Assembly (NCBI GenBank): GCA_011032825.1
Contig: JAADJZ010000020.1
Location: 248,001-312,000, forward strand
Source of the DNA: Massariosphaeria phaeospora
Taxonomy: Eukaryota; Ascomycota; Dothideomycetes; Pleosporales
Direction of reading: 5' to 3'
Length of the DNA: 64,000 nucleotides
This document shows positions 42,792 to 54,021 of the stretch, in pieces (within the stretch, counting starts at the first letter, position 1; the number at the start of each line of letters is the position of its first letter). The notes under the pieces were generated by a model. It was not told where the DNA came from. It ran no database searches and saw nothing but the letters and a program-made list of their open reading frames with translations. The position numbers and the translations under genes were made by a program.

Positions 42792-44605
42792 ATGTCCATT
42801 TCCGGGACCGTCAATGAGCCGGTATACACTACTATTCTCCGCTCTGCTTAGATATAGTAATCTGACGCCTTTCTCTCTAGATAGAGGAGGTCTTTGATCC
42901 TATAGTCCGCAAGTTGATGCGGGCACAGCTGGAAAAAGCTACGGATGGAGTTGCATCATCAGAATTGCCATCGACTGGTTCCGAGCCATTCTCCCCCAGA
43001 AAGAACAATGCAAGGCCATCTAGTCTATCTGGATCGGATACGAGTACATCAATACGCAAAAGAGTCACTTTCCAATTAGATCCTGAGCCACCACCCGAAA
43101 GTACAGTATTTCCACTGCCACCTCCGCCCCCTCCAGATGGAGCAATACCCGTGTTTGATCCGACGAACTCTTCTCATCCCCATCCTCCTCCGCCTCCACC
43201 TCCGCCTCCACCGCCAGATACACCTCAAGCATTGGATCCTTTCCACCCCACCCTTGGCTTAGATGGCGCTCCACGGCTCAACAAGGCAGCTATTCGGGTG
43301 TATACAAAATTCATGGACGAGCTCGCTGAATTCGTGGAGCTGCAAGGAAGTGTGATTAGTTCGCGAGTAGAGGTCCAACAAGAGCGTGTAAAGCTGAGGA
43401 TATATAGGGAGAGAGTATCGAAATGCGACATGGACTTCATAGACCGTTTACGAGGATGCATGTCAGAAGGGACTGTTGCCGAGGACGCGCATCTTCAAGA
43501 GCTGTACCAAGCATCACAAACAGCACGAGATGAAGTCGGACCATTGGAAGTGGATTACGAAGAGCTGGAGGTGAAGCTTGGGGCGAATGAGTTTGCACTC
43601 AAAGAGAAGTATACCGATCTGGAATTCCGTTACCAGAATTTCTTCAAACTACATGCTACGTCAACCACTATGGTAGCACCATCAAGTATCGAGTGGGAAG
43701 ATCCGTCGCAACACTCGAACGCGAACATGCGTGAACCAGACGAGCAAGAGCCTCGGGAGTATCAACTATTTCATGGTGCTAATATCGGCGAGTCGATAAA
43801 GGTTGGCCAACTCCCGCGAACAGTAAATCCGCCTACCGTTTCTACTTCAGAAGAGACACCTACTCCAGATAAGCATAAGCCAAAGTCGAAGCAACGCAAG
43901 CTATCGGTAGAGATGCACGAGCTAGCGCCACATCAAACTACAAAGCTAAGCGACGGAGAGTTTATGGCTGACTCTGTTGACGACTTCTACGGCCTAGGTG
44001 GGTCGCCATCGGATTGGAAATCGGCGGAAGTTCGATCTCAAAATCTGCAATGGATGGGTGACCTGCCTCCTATATCGGAGTTTCCCGAAGAGTTAGTAGA
44101 AGAGCTTGCTGCAGCTCCAGGCGTGGACGAGAACAACGATCTATTGCTCCGTGGAAGTGACGAGGCGACGCAATCGACTCTTAGCGACTACCTGATGAAT
44201 TTCGACAGCACTCGAGATCGCGTGAACAGGTGGCTGCTCCATAAGCTTAGAGTATCCCCATGGGAAGTCTTCGAGCTTCGGAGACATGTTGCAGCGGCTC
44301 CCGGCGAGGTACCAGACTGGGCAGCCAAAGCATTGCAATGTTGGGCAGATGACACCATAGATCTTGCTATCCTTCAACCCAACAAGTCTCTCGTCGATTC
44401 TCCTGGCGTTGACGAGTCACAGGCCCGCTTTGTGCCTGCGCCGTATCCCAGTGCTGGCATTGTTCAAAAAGGAAGAAAAGGAGATAGAGCCTCGTTCATC
44501 TCTAATGTCGGAAACTCTAGCGATATAGGCGATGTTGACGGCGTTGCTCTGCCACCAGACTCTGGTGTACGTCGTTTCGACACTCGGGGCGATGGTGCCG
44601 CTTAA
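42792..44605 (+). CDS. Polyproline and coiled-coil protein, uncharacterised
   Basis: Exon 1 is 42792-42821 (ATG TCC.. ending GAGCCG) and exon 2 is 42881-44605; the intron is GTATAC..CTGAC..CTCTAG. The joined start reads MSISGTVNEPIEEVFDP and the protein is 584 residues. Without exon 1 the first ATG would be 42917. Residues about 70-115 hold two runs of prolines (PPPPPP and 11 or more P), possible profilin or SH3 ligands. Residues about 125-250 form a helical, coiled-coil-like region (FMDELAEFVELQGSV, EVQQERVKLRIYRERV). The C-terminal half has a conserved-looking block 'TRDRVNRWLLHKLRVSPWEV' and 'VPDWAAKALQCWADD'. No formin FH2 domain is present. I do not recognise a named family; it could be a scaffold. 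Confidence 0.7.
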
Positions 44606-45637
44606 TGGATCAAGACACCGATATATATGCTCCCATCGTTGTCTATTCAAATCTATCCACAACGCGTGTCGATACGATCACAGAACTGTTCTACTAACTC
44701 GGAAATATCATTTATGTTGTATTCTTCAAGCAGGTCAGAACTTCTATTTATCCCACATTCATCGACACTACATTATTGACTTCATGCTAGCGAGCTTTCA
44801 ACATTGGCATTTATTGATTGGCTAGTCGATTTAACCGCCCCGGCCCTCTAAACTCATTACCTAAATGTGGGGAGATTGGCGTGAGCCATGCATAAGTCGA
44901 CATGCAAGCCTCTACCAAAAGAGATGGTCATGTGAGCCGACAATCGGTCGATCGAGCGACGCAGAGCCGCAAGGAACTGCTGGGCCGCGCGCTTTCGTCT
45001 CGGCACTTACCTGGTATCCGTAGCCACGCTCTCAAATTCTAGAAAGTATCACTACTTGATTGAGATCTCAGACATGTCCAAAAGGCGGGTTATGAGTAGT
45101 ACGCATTCAGCACCGATCATAATTGCTTTTGAAGAGCACGCCTTATCATTCCGCTACTCTTTCATGGGTATCTATTGCGACATGTCAGCTACCCCGCAAG
45201 CCGCAATTCTGCATCACCAAGAGTTGGGGGCCTGAATCATGTTGTGCAACTACAAACCCTCCCCCACCTCTCTGGTTTGGACTCTTATGAGAACGGTGGC
45301 GCATCTCGGGTCGTCGATAAATAAGATCTCGAAGAAAGATAACCTCAATGCTTGATAGCTTTCATTTTGGCAATGGGCCGGAATCAGCTTTCGATCCAGG
45401 TGTGGAGAGGTTACTCCCGGGAGAACAATGTGTCGATCCACAATTCATACCTTTCTCATGCTACACTTCGAGTACTGTGTTCTATCGTCTATTCACTTCT
45501 ATTATCAGTTTACGAAATTTTCTCGTGTTAAGAATTCAATTACTCAATGCTTACACATTTATGTACTATCAACATATTCGCGTACTCAGCGTTTGCTCAA
45601 CAGTGATATCACCATCAAGCGCACTACTCGCCACGAT
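44606..45637. other. Intergenic, no gene seen
   Basis: About 1 kb between convergent genes, AT-rich in places (45470-45620), with no recognisable ORF. Confidence 0.45.
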
Positions 45638-46408
45638 CTAGTTCATCTCAGGCCTCGGGGCGATACCAAACAGGGGCCGCGGCTGCCCAAGCTCGACATG
45701 ATCATGTCCATCTTCCGGCCAGTACCCGGGATAGAGCTCATGCACGGCAATTGTATCCAGAGACCGCCCCGCCTGCACACTCCGCTGCGTCTCCGGCAGC
45801 GCCCAGATCCACTTGCGATAGATGTCCCACTCGCCGCCAGTCCGCGTAGGCATGACCATGCCATCCTTCACCAGCGGAATGAACCACGCCAGGACATTGG
45901 AACGGCTGCGGCGCCTCTTTTCTTCTTCCATGAGCTCGTTAACGTGCGTTTTCAGGGCGATATACTGATCTCTGCTAGCAGCCCAGAGCTCGCGCGCCTC
46001 GCACACGAGGTGGGAGACTTTGTTGCAGCGGTCCGCGAGAAGCTTGATTTGGTAGGACTGGCGTAGGTTCAGGCGCGCCTCGTTCAGCATGGCGGTGACC
46101 CGGTAAATAGGCGCGAAGACCGCTTTGTACTCTTCAAAGCTGGAGATCTCGAAGGCGGATTTGAGCTGCTGCATTACGGGTGCTGGAAGCACGCCGGGCG
46201 TGAATGTGCGGGTTTGCAGCGACGTTGAGTGGTAGAAGAGGCCGGTTTGGCGGTAATTGGTTTCGGTCATGTCCATGTCTTGGTAGACCCACTCTATTCG
46301 GGTTTCCCATTTTTGGAGCTCGGTTTGAAGGAAGAGGCGGTATTCCTCTTGGGTCATCTTGACCAAGTCTGGTGACTCTGATTGCAGAGTAGGTGGTTGG
46401 TCAGACAT
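45638..46408 (-). CDS. Coiled-coil protein, local family member A
   Basis: A single exon of 256 residues from ATG 46408, with a TATATA element about 60 bp upstream (46465-46472). It is mainly helical: 'LQTELQKWETRIEWVYQDM', 'TETNYRQTGLFYHSTSL', 'FEISSFEEYKAVFAPIYRV', 'KTHVNELMEEEKRRRSRS', then a shorter C-terminal part with 'WDIYRKWIWALPETQ'. Two other minus-strand genes nearby (46868 and 49725) share this layout. No signal peptide, TM segment or catalytic motif is visible. Function unknown. Confidence 0.65.
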   Translation of the reverse strand: MSDQPPTLQSESPDLVKMTQEEYRLFLQTELQKWETRIEWVYQDMDMTETNYRQTGLFYHSTSLQTRTFTPGVLPAPVMQQLKSAFEISSFEEYKAVFAPIYRVTAMLNEARLNLRQSYQIKLLADRCNKVSHLVCEARELWAASRDQYIALKTHVNELMEEEKRRRSRSNVLAWFIPLVKDGMVMPTRTGGEWDIYRKWIWALPETQRSVQAGRSLDTIAVHELYPGYWPEDGHDHVELGQPRPLFGIAPRPEMN

Positions 46409-46867
46409 CTTAGGACGTTGTTATGGGTTGTTTCAGATAATTTCCTGCGGTAGAACATAGTGGGATATATAAGGTGTAGTTATTCTCACAATGCTTAATA
46501 TTGAGCTGTTGTAACATAGCACTGTTTACGCACAATGCTAGTTTCACAATGTGTGGGATACTAACATATTCCAGGAGGACACCTGTAACACAACAAAATC
46601 TACCCACGAAGATGTAATATAGCTATACAGAGCTAGAGTCAAAAGTTTCAGACTATACAGAAATATCGTGGTTAGTCTAGAGGATACCGTAGACTAACCC
46701 TTGATACGCGCCAAATGAGATCAGGACGGCGAGGTAGTGTATTTCATCCCCAAAGCCACAGCTATTGACAAACATCTCCTCATAACCCCAGCCAAGTCCT
46801 ACAATCTGTAATTCAGAGCAAGCAAGCTCAAATACTACCTAGCGACGAGCGCCAGGCTACCCAGCCC
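46409..46867. other. Intergenic, promoter of gene A
   Basis: AT-rich; contains the TATATA box for gene A (46465-46472). No gene is seen. Confidence 0.5.
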
Positions 46868-47668
46868 CTACACTGACCACCACTGCCCATCGAGTCCCCT
46901 GCCTGCCAACAAATCCTGAGCGATGTCTTCCGCGAAGTTCAAGACCTCCCTTCCACTGCCGAATACAAGCGGCTGAAACTCAATAAGTGTCGAGACCCAG
47001 CGCCGGAAGATGCCACCCTCCAACCCAAATTTCATCGAGAGGTCCGCCTCTCCCCAACCCTGCACCCTTCTCTCTGACAACTGCTGCAACAGGGCGTTGA
47101 TCGAATTGAGCATAATGGCCAGCTCCCGGAAGTACTTCTCTCCTTTGTGGACGCGGCGCTCGCATGCCTCGAGGGAGCTGCGCAGACGCTCGACGTCGGT
47201 GATGGTGGCTGCGGCGTGCGCTTCGGCATTGACGCGTCGAGCGACGGTTTGTAGCTTGAACCAGTACGTGAAGAAGGCTTGTTCGGTCCTGGGCTTGTCG
47301 GGCTCGAAGATCGTTCTGAGGCGGCCGGGTGCGAGTGGAGTTGCCGATGGGGTAGTGCCAGAAGGCGCGGAGTGGCGGAGCCCGTTCGGCAGCTTGTGGT
47401 ATTTGAGGCCCATGATTCGATACGCCGTTTCGGCTCTGTTGAGCTTTTCGATGAGGTCGGTCATCCGGTACACGTTGTTGTCGATGGCGTCAACGCACTG
47501 GGATGCGGAGAGTTCGTCGGCGAGGAACGCGTCTTCGAATTCGGAGGGGTTGTGTGGTTGGGTCGCAATCCAACAGTCAATTCTGGCGACGCCCGCAATG
47601 GTCAAATCGTCGCGACCGCGAACTATAACTAGGGCGGCCATGGCAGTGGTTGAGAGAGTACTGTCCAT
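46868..47668 (-). CDS. Coiled-coil protein, local family member B
   Basis: A single exon of 266 residues. The longer frame upstream starts only with TTG, so I take ATG 47668 (accATGGAC). Layout as in gene A: 'LNRAETAYRIMGLKYHKLP' lines up with 'TETNYRQTGLFYHSTSL', then a proline/threonine linker, a long helical part ('DVERLRSSLEACERRVHKGE', 'MLNSINALLQQLSE') and a C-terminal 'GGIFRRWVSTLIEFQP' that lines up with 'WDIYRKWIWALPETQ'. Function unknown. Confidence 0.6.
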   Translation of the reverse strand: MDSTLSTTAMAALVIVRGRDDLTIAGVARIDCWIATQPHNPSEFEDAFLADELSASQCVDAIDNNVYRMTDLIEKLNRAETAYRIMGLKYHKLPNGLRHSAPSGTTPSATPLAPGRLRTIFEPDKPRTEQAFFTYWFKLQTVARRVNAEAHAAATITDVERLRSSLEACERRVHKGEKYFRELAIMLNSINALLQQLSERRVQGWGEADLSMKFGLEGGIFRRWVSTLIEFQPLVFGSGREVLNFAEDIAQDLLAGRGLDGQWWSV

Positions 47669-48138
47669 GGTTAGTCGGGGGTTCAGGATCAGGTCTTGGT
47701 GTGCGAAGTGGTTAAAGGTTGCGCGAGTGGAGGGCGCGAGACAGATGAGGGTGTTGGTAAACAAAAAGTAGGGAAGGCAACAACAAAGATTTCATATCAG
47801 TATGCCAAGGCGCAGAGTCACTTGGAATATCGAGTGAAAAAGAAGGTGGGCGTAGGAGAAGGGGCGCACAGCAACACACTCGGCTAAAACTGCACAAACT
47901 TTCACCGGTAACACGGTCGGGATAAGTGATATTAGAATATATTGAGACAGAGGAATCAACTCCTAAAAAATCACTGATATCATTATCTGGTCTCGTGAAC
48001 TGACCTCTCCGTGGTAATGACACTACTATGCTCGTAAACCAGTTGGTCCATTGAGACAGTGTTATATCTCATACCACCAGACTCGGAAGAGAACTCTCCA
48101 CAAACCAATCGAGACTCACGATGGCAACACTATGACCA
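47669..48138. other. Intergenic, no gene seen
   Basis: Spacer between two minus-strand genes. No clear promoter element or ORF. Confidence 0.45.
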
Positions 48139-49323
48139 TCACCATCTTCCACCATCGTCCGGTCCATCGCGCCCTGGTGTGTTGTGACTGTGATGGAAGA
48201 TGGGATTGCATGAATCGGTGAAGTTGATACTGTTCACTGAGCTGTTCTCGAAATTGAAGGTGAAGGTCATGCCTCTAAGCGGCTGCGGCGCAAAATTGCG
48301 AGTGCCTCTATCGCCAGCATTCGGGTGTACACGCCCCATCAGCGGTGAACCACGCCGCTCGAAGAAAGCATGCTGAGGGGCTGGATGCTGCTGTGGAGTA
48401 GCTGGTCGGCTTGAAGGTGCGAACGCAAGATCGCGGGCTGATCCAGCATCAGCAGGACTATCTTGACGAGGCACGTTTGCTGCCTGAATAGGAACGGGAA
48501 TCTGAGGAAGCCGGGGAGACTGGGGGATCTGGGGAACATGGGAAGATTGGAAGAATGAAGAACGAAAATCAGAGCCCCCACGTAGAGTTTGTGGACGGAC
48601 TGGTTCTTCTTCGATAGAGGGCTCTGCTTCGAAAGGGTGTTCATCGGAAGGTTCTTCATGGTTACGGGCTCTAGTGCCGGATCCGCTAGTATTGCCAGGC
48701 TGGCGATGAGAAGCAGGGTTCACTAGTAAACGTTCCCAGTCAAAATCCGTGATATCCTGACCACCAGCATTCGTACCAGGGCGGATAGTTGGAGCTGCGG
48801 AAGGTTGAACAATACGTTCTTCATCCGCACGTCCTTCATCAGCAGACTCTTCATGGGTACGAGTACCGGTGCCAGCTCTAGTGCCATTGGAAGGCTGATG
48901 GTGATAAGGATGCGCACGGGACAAAGCATTCCGATCACCGCGACGACGACGACGACTACGGGTAGCCGGTGCATCTGAAGGACGTGCAGCCCCGAATGGA
49001 TTACCTTGGCGAACGGGTGCTTCAGCCTGCGCGGCTCGGGCTTCGTTCCGTAACTGCTCTAGAGCTAGACGACGCGAGTCGAGTTCCAGTTGTAGTCTGC
49101 TCCGACGTGCTGCGTTCGCCTCCCTCGCCGGCGGGGCAGAAGCATCGATTTCCGCCAGCTGCAGCTCGAGCTCTCGAATTCGGGTCCTTGTCCGCGACGT
49201 CATGACAGTATTGTGTCGTTGGTTGAAGTGAGTTTCCCCAACGTTGTCTACAAGCGGAGTATTGCGTGGTTGGCCGATGGGGGGCGTGGCGTTAGGTGGC
49301 TGCGGATGATTGCGGTCAGACAT
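48139..49323 (-). CDS. Low-complexity protein with short coiled coil, hypothetical
   Basis: A single exon of 394 residues from ATG 49323. About residues 40-95 form a coiled coil (RTRIRELELQLAEIDAS and 'LELDSRRLALEQLRNEARA'), with a basic patch 'RSRRRRRGDRN' at about 120. The middle (about 130-350) is disordered and rich in P, S, R, E and Q. The end has an aromatic, asparagine-rich stretch 'MTFTFNFENSSVNSINF'. I recognise no domain. It lies inside the block of related coiled-coil genes but is not itself clearly a member. Function unknown. Confidence 0.55.
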   Translation of the reverse strand: MSDRNHPQPPNATPPIGQPRNTPLVDNVGETHFNQRHNTVMTSRTRTRIRELELQLAEIDASAPPAREANAARRSRLQLELDSRRLALEQLRNEARAAQAEAPVRQGNPFGAARPSDAPATRSRRRRRGDRNALSRAHPYHHQPSNGTRAGTGTRTHEESADEGRADEERIVQPSAAPTIRPGTNAGGQDITDFDWERLLVNPASHRQPGNTSGSGTRARNHEEPSDEHPFEAEPSIEEEPVRPQTLRGGSDFRSSFFQSSHVPQIPQSPRLPQIPVPIQAANVPRQDSPADAGSARDLAFAPSSRPATPQQHPAPQHAFFERRGSPLMGRVHPNAGDRGTRNFAPQPLRGMTFTFNFENSSVNSINFTDSCNPIFHHSHNTPGRDGPDDGGRW

Positions 49324-49724
49324 GGCGCCGGTTGAACTTGTGATTGTGGGTAATGGAAGACAGGAAATGAGTGAGATTTATACCTGTACAGGACGGAACA
49401 AGCATAAAGAAAAGATACTAGCGGCTTGATGCTGTGTTTCCATGGGCAGATAGTTTGTCGTGTGAATCGGCCTGTGATATTGAACAGTCTTTGTTCTTGC
49501 AATCACATTGTGAGCCAAGTAACGTCTAACGACGAAAACAACACCAAAGCCTAGCTTAAAACGAACAAAATTGGGGAAAAGTTTGTGGACTGTACATTTG
49601 TGTAAAACAGACAGGGTAAAGACTACAGAACAACAAGTGCATCCGGGACTGAGCTGCAACTGACGAAATACCTATCCAATTTATGAGGAGCAGCAGTTTG
49701 TCAATATGCCCGGCTGCTATTGAG
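49324..49724. other. Intergenic, no gene seen
   Basis: Short spacer in the minus-strand block. No coding signal. Confidence 0.45.
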
Positions 49725-50615
49725 TCATAAGAGTTCCATCCAGTGGCCAAGCCCGTTCTGAACGATAGTTGCACCTGTCATCGTTGTACCCCTCATACCC
49801 GTCATAGGTGGTGCACCGGTCCAGAGCCATTGCCCTTCGACTACCTCCCGCTGCTGTTCTGCGCCATCTTCACTGTAGTCGCCCGGACTGTGTGGCGCGA
49901 TCCCTGGTGCAGTAAAAGTGTTGGTGAAGTAATCGTCATCCCGGTTAAGCGCGTCCATCATGATGAACCACTTTGTCCTCGTACGGAGCACAACGTGTGT
50001 CTCTGGAAGAGTTTTGAGCCATCTCCATAAAGCATCATTGCGCACGGAGGTGACCCCGTGGTAATTGTCCGCCAGGTCCTCCCCTTCCTCGATAAAGGCC
50101 ATGAGCGTGTGTAGTTTGTGCCTGAAGTTGTGAACTAAATTGTGGGTAGTTGAGATCTCATGACGTGCCTGATCGATGCGATCTCTATGTTGCTGAGCCA
50201 CATCACCAAGCTTCGTCAGGGCCCTTGTGATTGTGACTTCCAAGTCTCGACACGGGCGAAGGAAGGGCCGCTCAGAAATAGACAAGTCTCGGTGAAAGGC
50301 TGCAAAAAGGCTGCGGCGGGCAACTAGACGCAGTGCCGAATGACGATAGGAGTACTATGCCCGTCGAAAGTACCTCCTACTAAGAGTCCTGTACTCGTCT
50401 TCAAGGGCTAGCAGCACTTTTGCCACTCTGTCGATTCTTTGTCGGACGATGGTGCGTTGCTGAACCTCAGATGCACGGCGTTCCCGGCGAACGGCTCTGA
50501 GCTCGGCCCGTACCGACTCGATAGTTTCGTCGATAGTTTCGTGGTCCGACTTGAGAGTTTGGTGGTCCGACTCGAGAGTTTCGTGATCCGACTCGCGAGT
50601 TGCATGGTCTGACAT
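49725..50615 (-). CDS. Coiled-coil protein, local family member C
   Basis: The exons 50615-50374 and 50310-49725 join to 275 residues; the 63-nt intron (GTACTT..GCCGCAG) has a length divisible by three and removes an in-frame TAG at 50355-50357. Exon 1 begins with four near-repeats of SDHETLES type, then a helical part (VRAELRAVRRERRASEVQQR) ending 'LEDEYRTLSRSLFAAFHRDL', equivalent to the 'NYRQTGLFYHS' of gene A. The second exon gives 'ARHEISTTHNLVHNFRHKL' and 'VRNDALWRWLKTLPETHVV', equivalent to 'WDIYRKWIWALPETQ'. If the intron is not real, the gene is broken by the TAG. Function unknown. Confidence 0.55.
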
Positions 50616-52371
50616 GTTTGTAACGATGGTGGAGTATTGATATGTGGTGAGAATATCGATGACGAAAGTGAGTGTTGAGCGAAAGATGTCTGTGGTGGTG
50701 AGGATGCAAAGAAAGGCTGTAAGATAACTCATTCGGCTGCAGGACAACGCAATCTTGGTCACTGCTGAGAAGCCTGCCTGCTGCGAGGGGGTTCAATCGA
50801 GAAAGAGCAGCCGTTCTTTTGGCAGGGTCATCGGTGAGGAGTTCTAAAGGGAAGGCACGTACTTCGAAGAAGCTTGATGGAGACGGTTGCAACCGGATGG
50901 ATTGCCGGTACCTGCCATGCTGGAGTATAGCAGAGCCCGCAGACATAGATCACCTGTGCAGATGGAGTGCGTTCAAGATGAAGCCATGGCAGCAGAACAG
51001 CCATATATCAGGCGACCGAGGTGCCATACCGTGGAATTGAGACAGGATGGGAGTCGGAACAAGGCATTTCATTGCCTGGTGACGGATTGATGATCACGTT
51101 GGCGAGAGGATGTGGAGAGGATGTGGAGAGGCGTGGACAGCGACAGCATATTGAGGTCGCTGGTGCACGGCCGGGGAGGGGCCGAGAGCGAGCTAGTCCA
51201 AAACCGAACTAGCTCAGTCCCCAAAAGTCTACTGCCCGCGTCGCACAACAACTTCCACCTTGTTACAGCCCACTGCCCACCCCTACATGGCTACACGTCA
51301 CTCGAATCCGCCATCTACTTCCATGTTCGTGTCGACAAACATCATGCGCCAGCGTGCCGGGGCGACACCTTGATGCGTGGCGGAGCTCATCACCGCACTG
51401 CTGATCGGTGGGTATCTCAGCTTGCCCCCTTCAGTCGTCTTTCAGTTCCACCTCCTACCGCCCTCTTCGCTCTACCATCTGAACCCCGCCATGTTCTCTT
51501 CCGAGCTAGCCCGGAGTGCGCCGACGTCGTACGACGTGCACTTGCTTCTGTCACACGGCGTGAGGTAACAATCGGCCGGAGGGAGACGTTCGGAGGAGAG
51601 GTAGGAACGGGCAGGTTGGAATAGAAGAGCAGAGCGTGGCGAAGGCAGCCGACAGAGAGAAGCGCAGCCTGTGATCGAACGCAAAGGCGGAGACGTCGAG
51701 CGCGTGCAGCCAGGCGGAAGCTCCCTTCACGACTACCCCGACTTGTCAAGTTGTACCAAGTACGCTGTCTCGCTGCCTATTCCGGTCGCCCGCCTACGTC
51801 CACATCGGCCTCCGCCTGGTCCTCGTTGTATTCCACCTTTGCCTGGCACTTCGTTCTATTCCGCTGAAGTTCTCTCCAGCTAGCACCGAGCCGCCCAGGT
51901 CGTGCCTGGCCATAACTCGAGGCCTGGAGCCCTTCAACCACGCCTACATCAATACCTTGATGCCAAGAATGGAGACTAGTTTGTGGATGCCACGAGAGTG
52001 CGCCGCGTGGCTAAAACCCGGCTGAAGAATCTGGGGTGCCGAGCGGGCCGGCTTGTGGTGTGGCACGGCGGCGCGCTGTGATTGGCAGTGTTCCTTGTAT
52101 GACCTCAATTCCCTGGCGCCGTTGGCAACCTTGCTCGACCTCAGGAAATGTGACATCAGTTCGGGGCCCTGCATTCACTGCGCGGCGGTATCTATATAAC
52201 TACAGCTTGGTGCCCATTGGTTTTTGCTGCATGCAATCTAACTACGCATCGGGATTACCAGACTTTCTCACACCCTCTTTGCCCAATACATCCCGTCCCT
52301 AGCAATTTGGCGCATATCTGAGGTCTACTATATAGTCCGAGCCCACGCCCTATCATCATAATCATTACACT
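50616..52371. other. Intergenic, 1.75 kb, no gene seen
   Basis: Long spacer between divergent genes. It holds a small hairpin (GAGCTAGT..AACTAGCTC, about 51188-51213) and, at the right end, TATATAG (52329-52335) for the glucanase gene. Plus-strand ORFs at 51112-51624 have no family content. Confidence 0.45.
52329..52335 (+). promoter_or_regulatory. TATA box (TATATAG) of the GH64 gene
   Basis: Lies 37 bp before the ATG at 52372, the usual position for a core promoter with a short leader. Confidence 0.5.
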
Positions 52372-53646
52372 ATGAAGAGCTTTCTTCGTGACTTCATCTC
52401 CAAGCAGAAGCGCCGCGCGTCTACCGGCCAGCTTCTGGCCACCGCCCCAACCAACAACTATAAAAGCGCCCCGCCCCAGACAAACAACGGCATGGCCGCC
52501 CAAGACCAACAAGTTTTGGCTGCTGCAACTCCTGAAACTCTCAATGTCGCCCTCCAGAACAAGACCAATTCGAGCAATGCCTTCGCCTATATTACTGGGC
52601 GAGCCCTGAACAACAACAGTCGTTTCATGTTCATCAAATCCGATGGTCGCACTGTCTATTTTCCGAACTCCCCGTCCAAGACCGGTAGTCCTCTCGAGGC
52701 CGACGTCGCCATTCCGCTAGGTGCCCCAGGAAATACTGTGAAAGTAGTCATCCCCAAGATGGCAGGTGGTCGCATCTGGTTCTCTGTCGACGGACGACTC
52801 ACCTTCCTACTCAACCCCGGTCCAGCCATTGTGGAACCGTCCGTTACGAACCCCAGTGATCCCAACGTCAACGCCAACTGGTCTTTCGCAGAGTTCACGT
52901 ACAACGACGCCCAGCTCTTCGCGAACATCAGCTACGTCGACTTCGTCAGCATCCCCGTTGGCATGTCGCTTACCAGCACCAACGGCCCCACCCAGACCGT
53001 TCCCGGCATGCGCCCCGACGGCCTCAACACCATGGTGAACGAGCTCCGCGCGCAAGCCAGCCGCGACGGTCGCCCCTGGGACAAGCTCATCTACGCCCCC
53101 AACGGCCGTCCCCTCCGCGTCCTGAGCCCCAACAACCTCACCGTCGGCAACGACAACGCTTGGACCGACTACTGGAACGGCTACGTCGACCAGGTCTGGA
53201 ACAAATTCTCCAACGAAGACATCATCGTCAACACGCAAGCCGCCGCCGGCAACCTCCGCGGCCGCGTCCGCAACAACGAGCTCGTGCTCGGCAGCGCCGG
53301 CAATTTCGCGCGCCCCAGCGCCAAAGACATTTTCTCCTGCTCCACGGGGCCCTTTGCAACCGGCGACAATGCGGCGCGTAACGCGGTGATCCCGCGGCTG
53401 GCGGCGGCGTTCAATCGCAGCACGTTGCTCGACACCAATACGTTCCCGAATGGAAGTCGGCCCGAGAACTACTACAGGTACCCGATCACGAACCATTATG
53501 CGCGGCTTATACACTCGGTGCAGAAAGACGGACGCGGGTATGCGTTCCCGTACGATGATGTTGTGCCGGATGGTGGAAGTGATGTTGCGGGAGTGGTGCA
53601 TGATGGGAGTCCGCAGTTGTTCACGCTGAGTGTTGGGGGGAACTAG
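52372..53646 (+). CDS. Glycoside hydrolase family 64 beta-1,3-glucanase-like protein
   Basis: A single exon of 424 residues. The body matches GH64, endo-beta-1,3-glucanases of the laminaripentaose-producing type: 'RIWFSVDGRLTFLLNPGPA', 'NWSFAEFTYNDAQLFANIS' and 'YVDFVSIPVGMSL', which supply the catalytic Glu and Asp of the family, then a thaumatin-like second domain with 'YYRYPITNHYARLIHSVQ'. Codon use is strongly biased to C-ending codons, unlike the neighbours, suggesting high expression. No signal peptide is seen: the N-terminus is basic and polar (MKSFLRDFISKQKRRASTG), so the protein may be intracellular, secreted by an unusual route, or start in an unseen upstream exon. Substrate would be fungal or plant beta-1,3-glucan. 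Confidence 0.88.
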   Translation: MKSFLRDFISKQKRRASTGQLLATAPTNNYKSAPPQTNNGMAAQDQQVLAAATPETLNVALQNKTNSSNAFAYITGRALNNNSRFMFIKSDGRTVYFPNSPSKTGSPLEADVAIPLGAPGNTVKVVIPKMAGGRIWFSVDGRLTFLLNPGPAIVEPSVTNPSDPNVNANWSFAEFTYNDAQLFANISYVDFVSIPVGMSLTSTNGPTQTVPGMRPDGLNTMVNELRAQASRDGRPWDKLIYAPNGRPLRVLSPNNLTVGNDNAWTDYWNGYVDQVWNKFSNEDIIVNTQAAAGNLRGRVRNNELVLGSAGNFARPSAKDIFSCSTGPFATGDNAARNAVIPRLAAAFNRSTLLDTNTFPNGSRPENYYRYPITNHYARLIHSVQKDGRGYAFPYDDVVPDGGSDVAGVVHDGSPQLFTLSVGGN

Positions 53647-54021
53647 ATGGTGGTGATGGTGCATTGGCGGAGTTGCGCCGGATTGCATGTTGGGGTTGAT
53701 ACCCATGTTCGCTCGCTCAACCGTGTTGTGTGCTTTCAGTTGTATATATTTCGTTGTTGGTGAGAAGACCTTGGCCATGGTCCACGTTCGTTGCGCGCTT
53801 TTTAGTTGTATATATTTTCAATATGTTCATAGTTCTTCATATGATTCATACCTTGAAACCCGCATCTACAGTAACTTCCCGCTAGTGTGATCTCGGTGCT
53901 TTGCGGGTTGTGGCATGGCTTGAGTGCCCTTTGTCCTTGTTCGCTCGGTGTTTGATGTTGTTTTCGGGGAGAAAGCATGTATGTTTGGGTACCTAATTCC
54001 GGTTCAGGTAGGCTGTTTGTA

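Noticed and set aside
46660..46715. A tRNA-like string (TGGTTAGTCTAGAGGAT)
   Set aside because: It looks like a D-arm, but no GGTTCRA T-arm or acceptor stem follows. No tRNA or rRNA gene was found in the window.
48139..48270. Amyloid-like end of the 48139 protein (TFTFNFENSSVNSINF)
   Set aside because: Asparagine and aromatic residues alternate, but the motif matches no HET-s, sigma or PP pattern well enough to claim a prion-forming segment.
52807..53778. 323-codon ORF on the minus strand
   Set aside because: Antisense shadow of the GH64 gene, caused by its C-ending codons.
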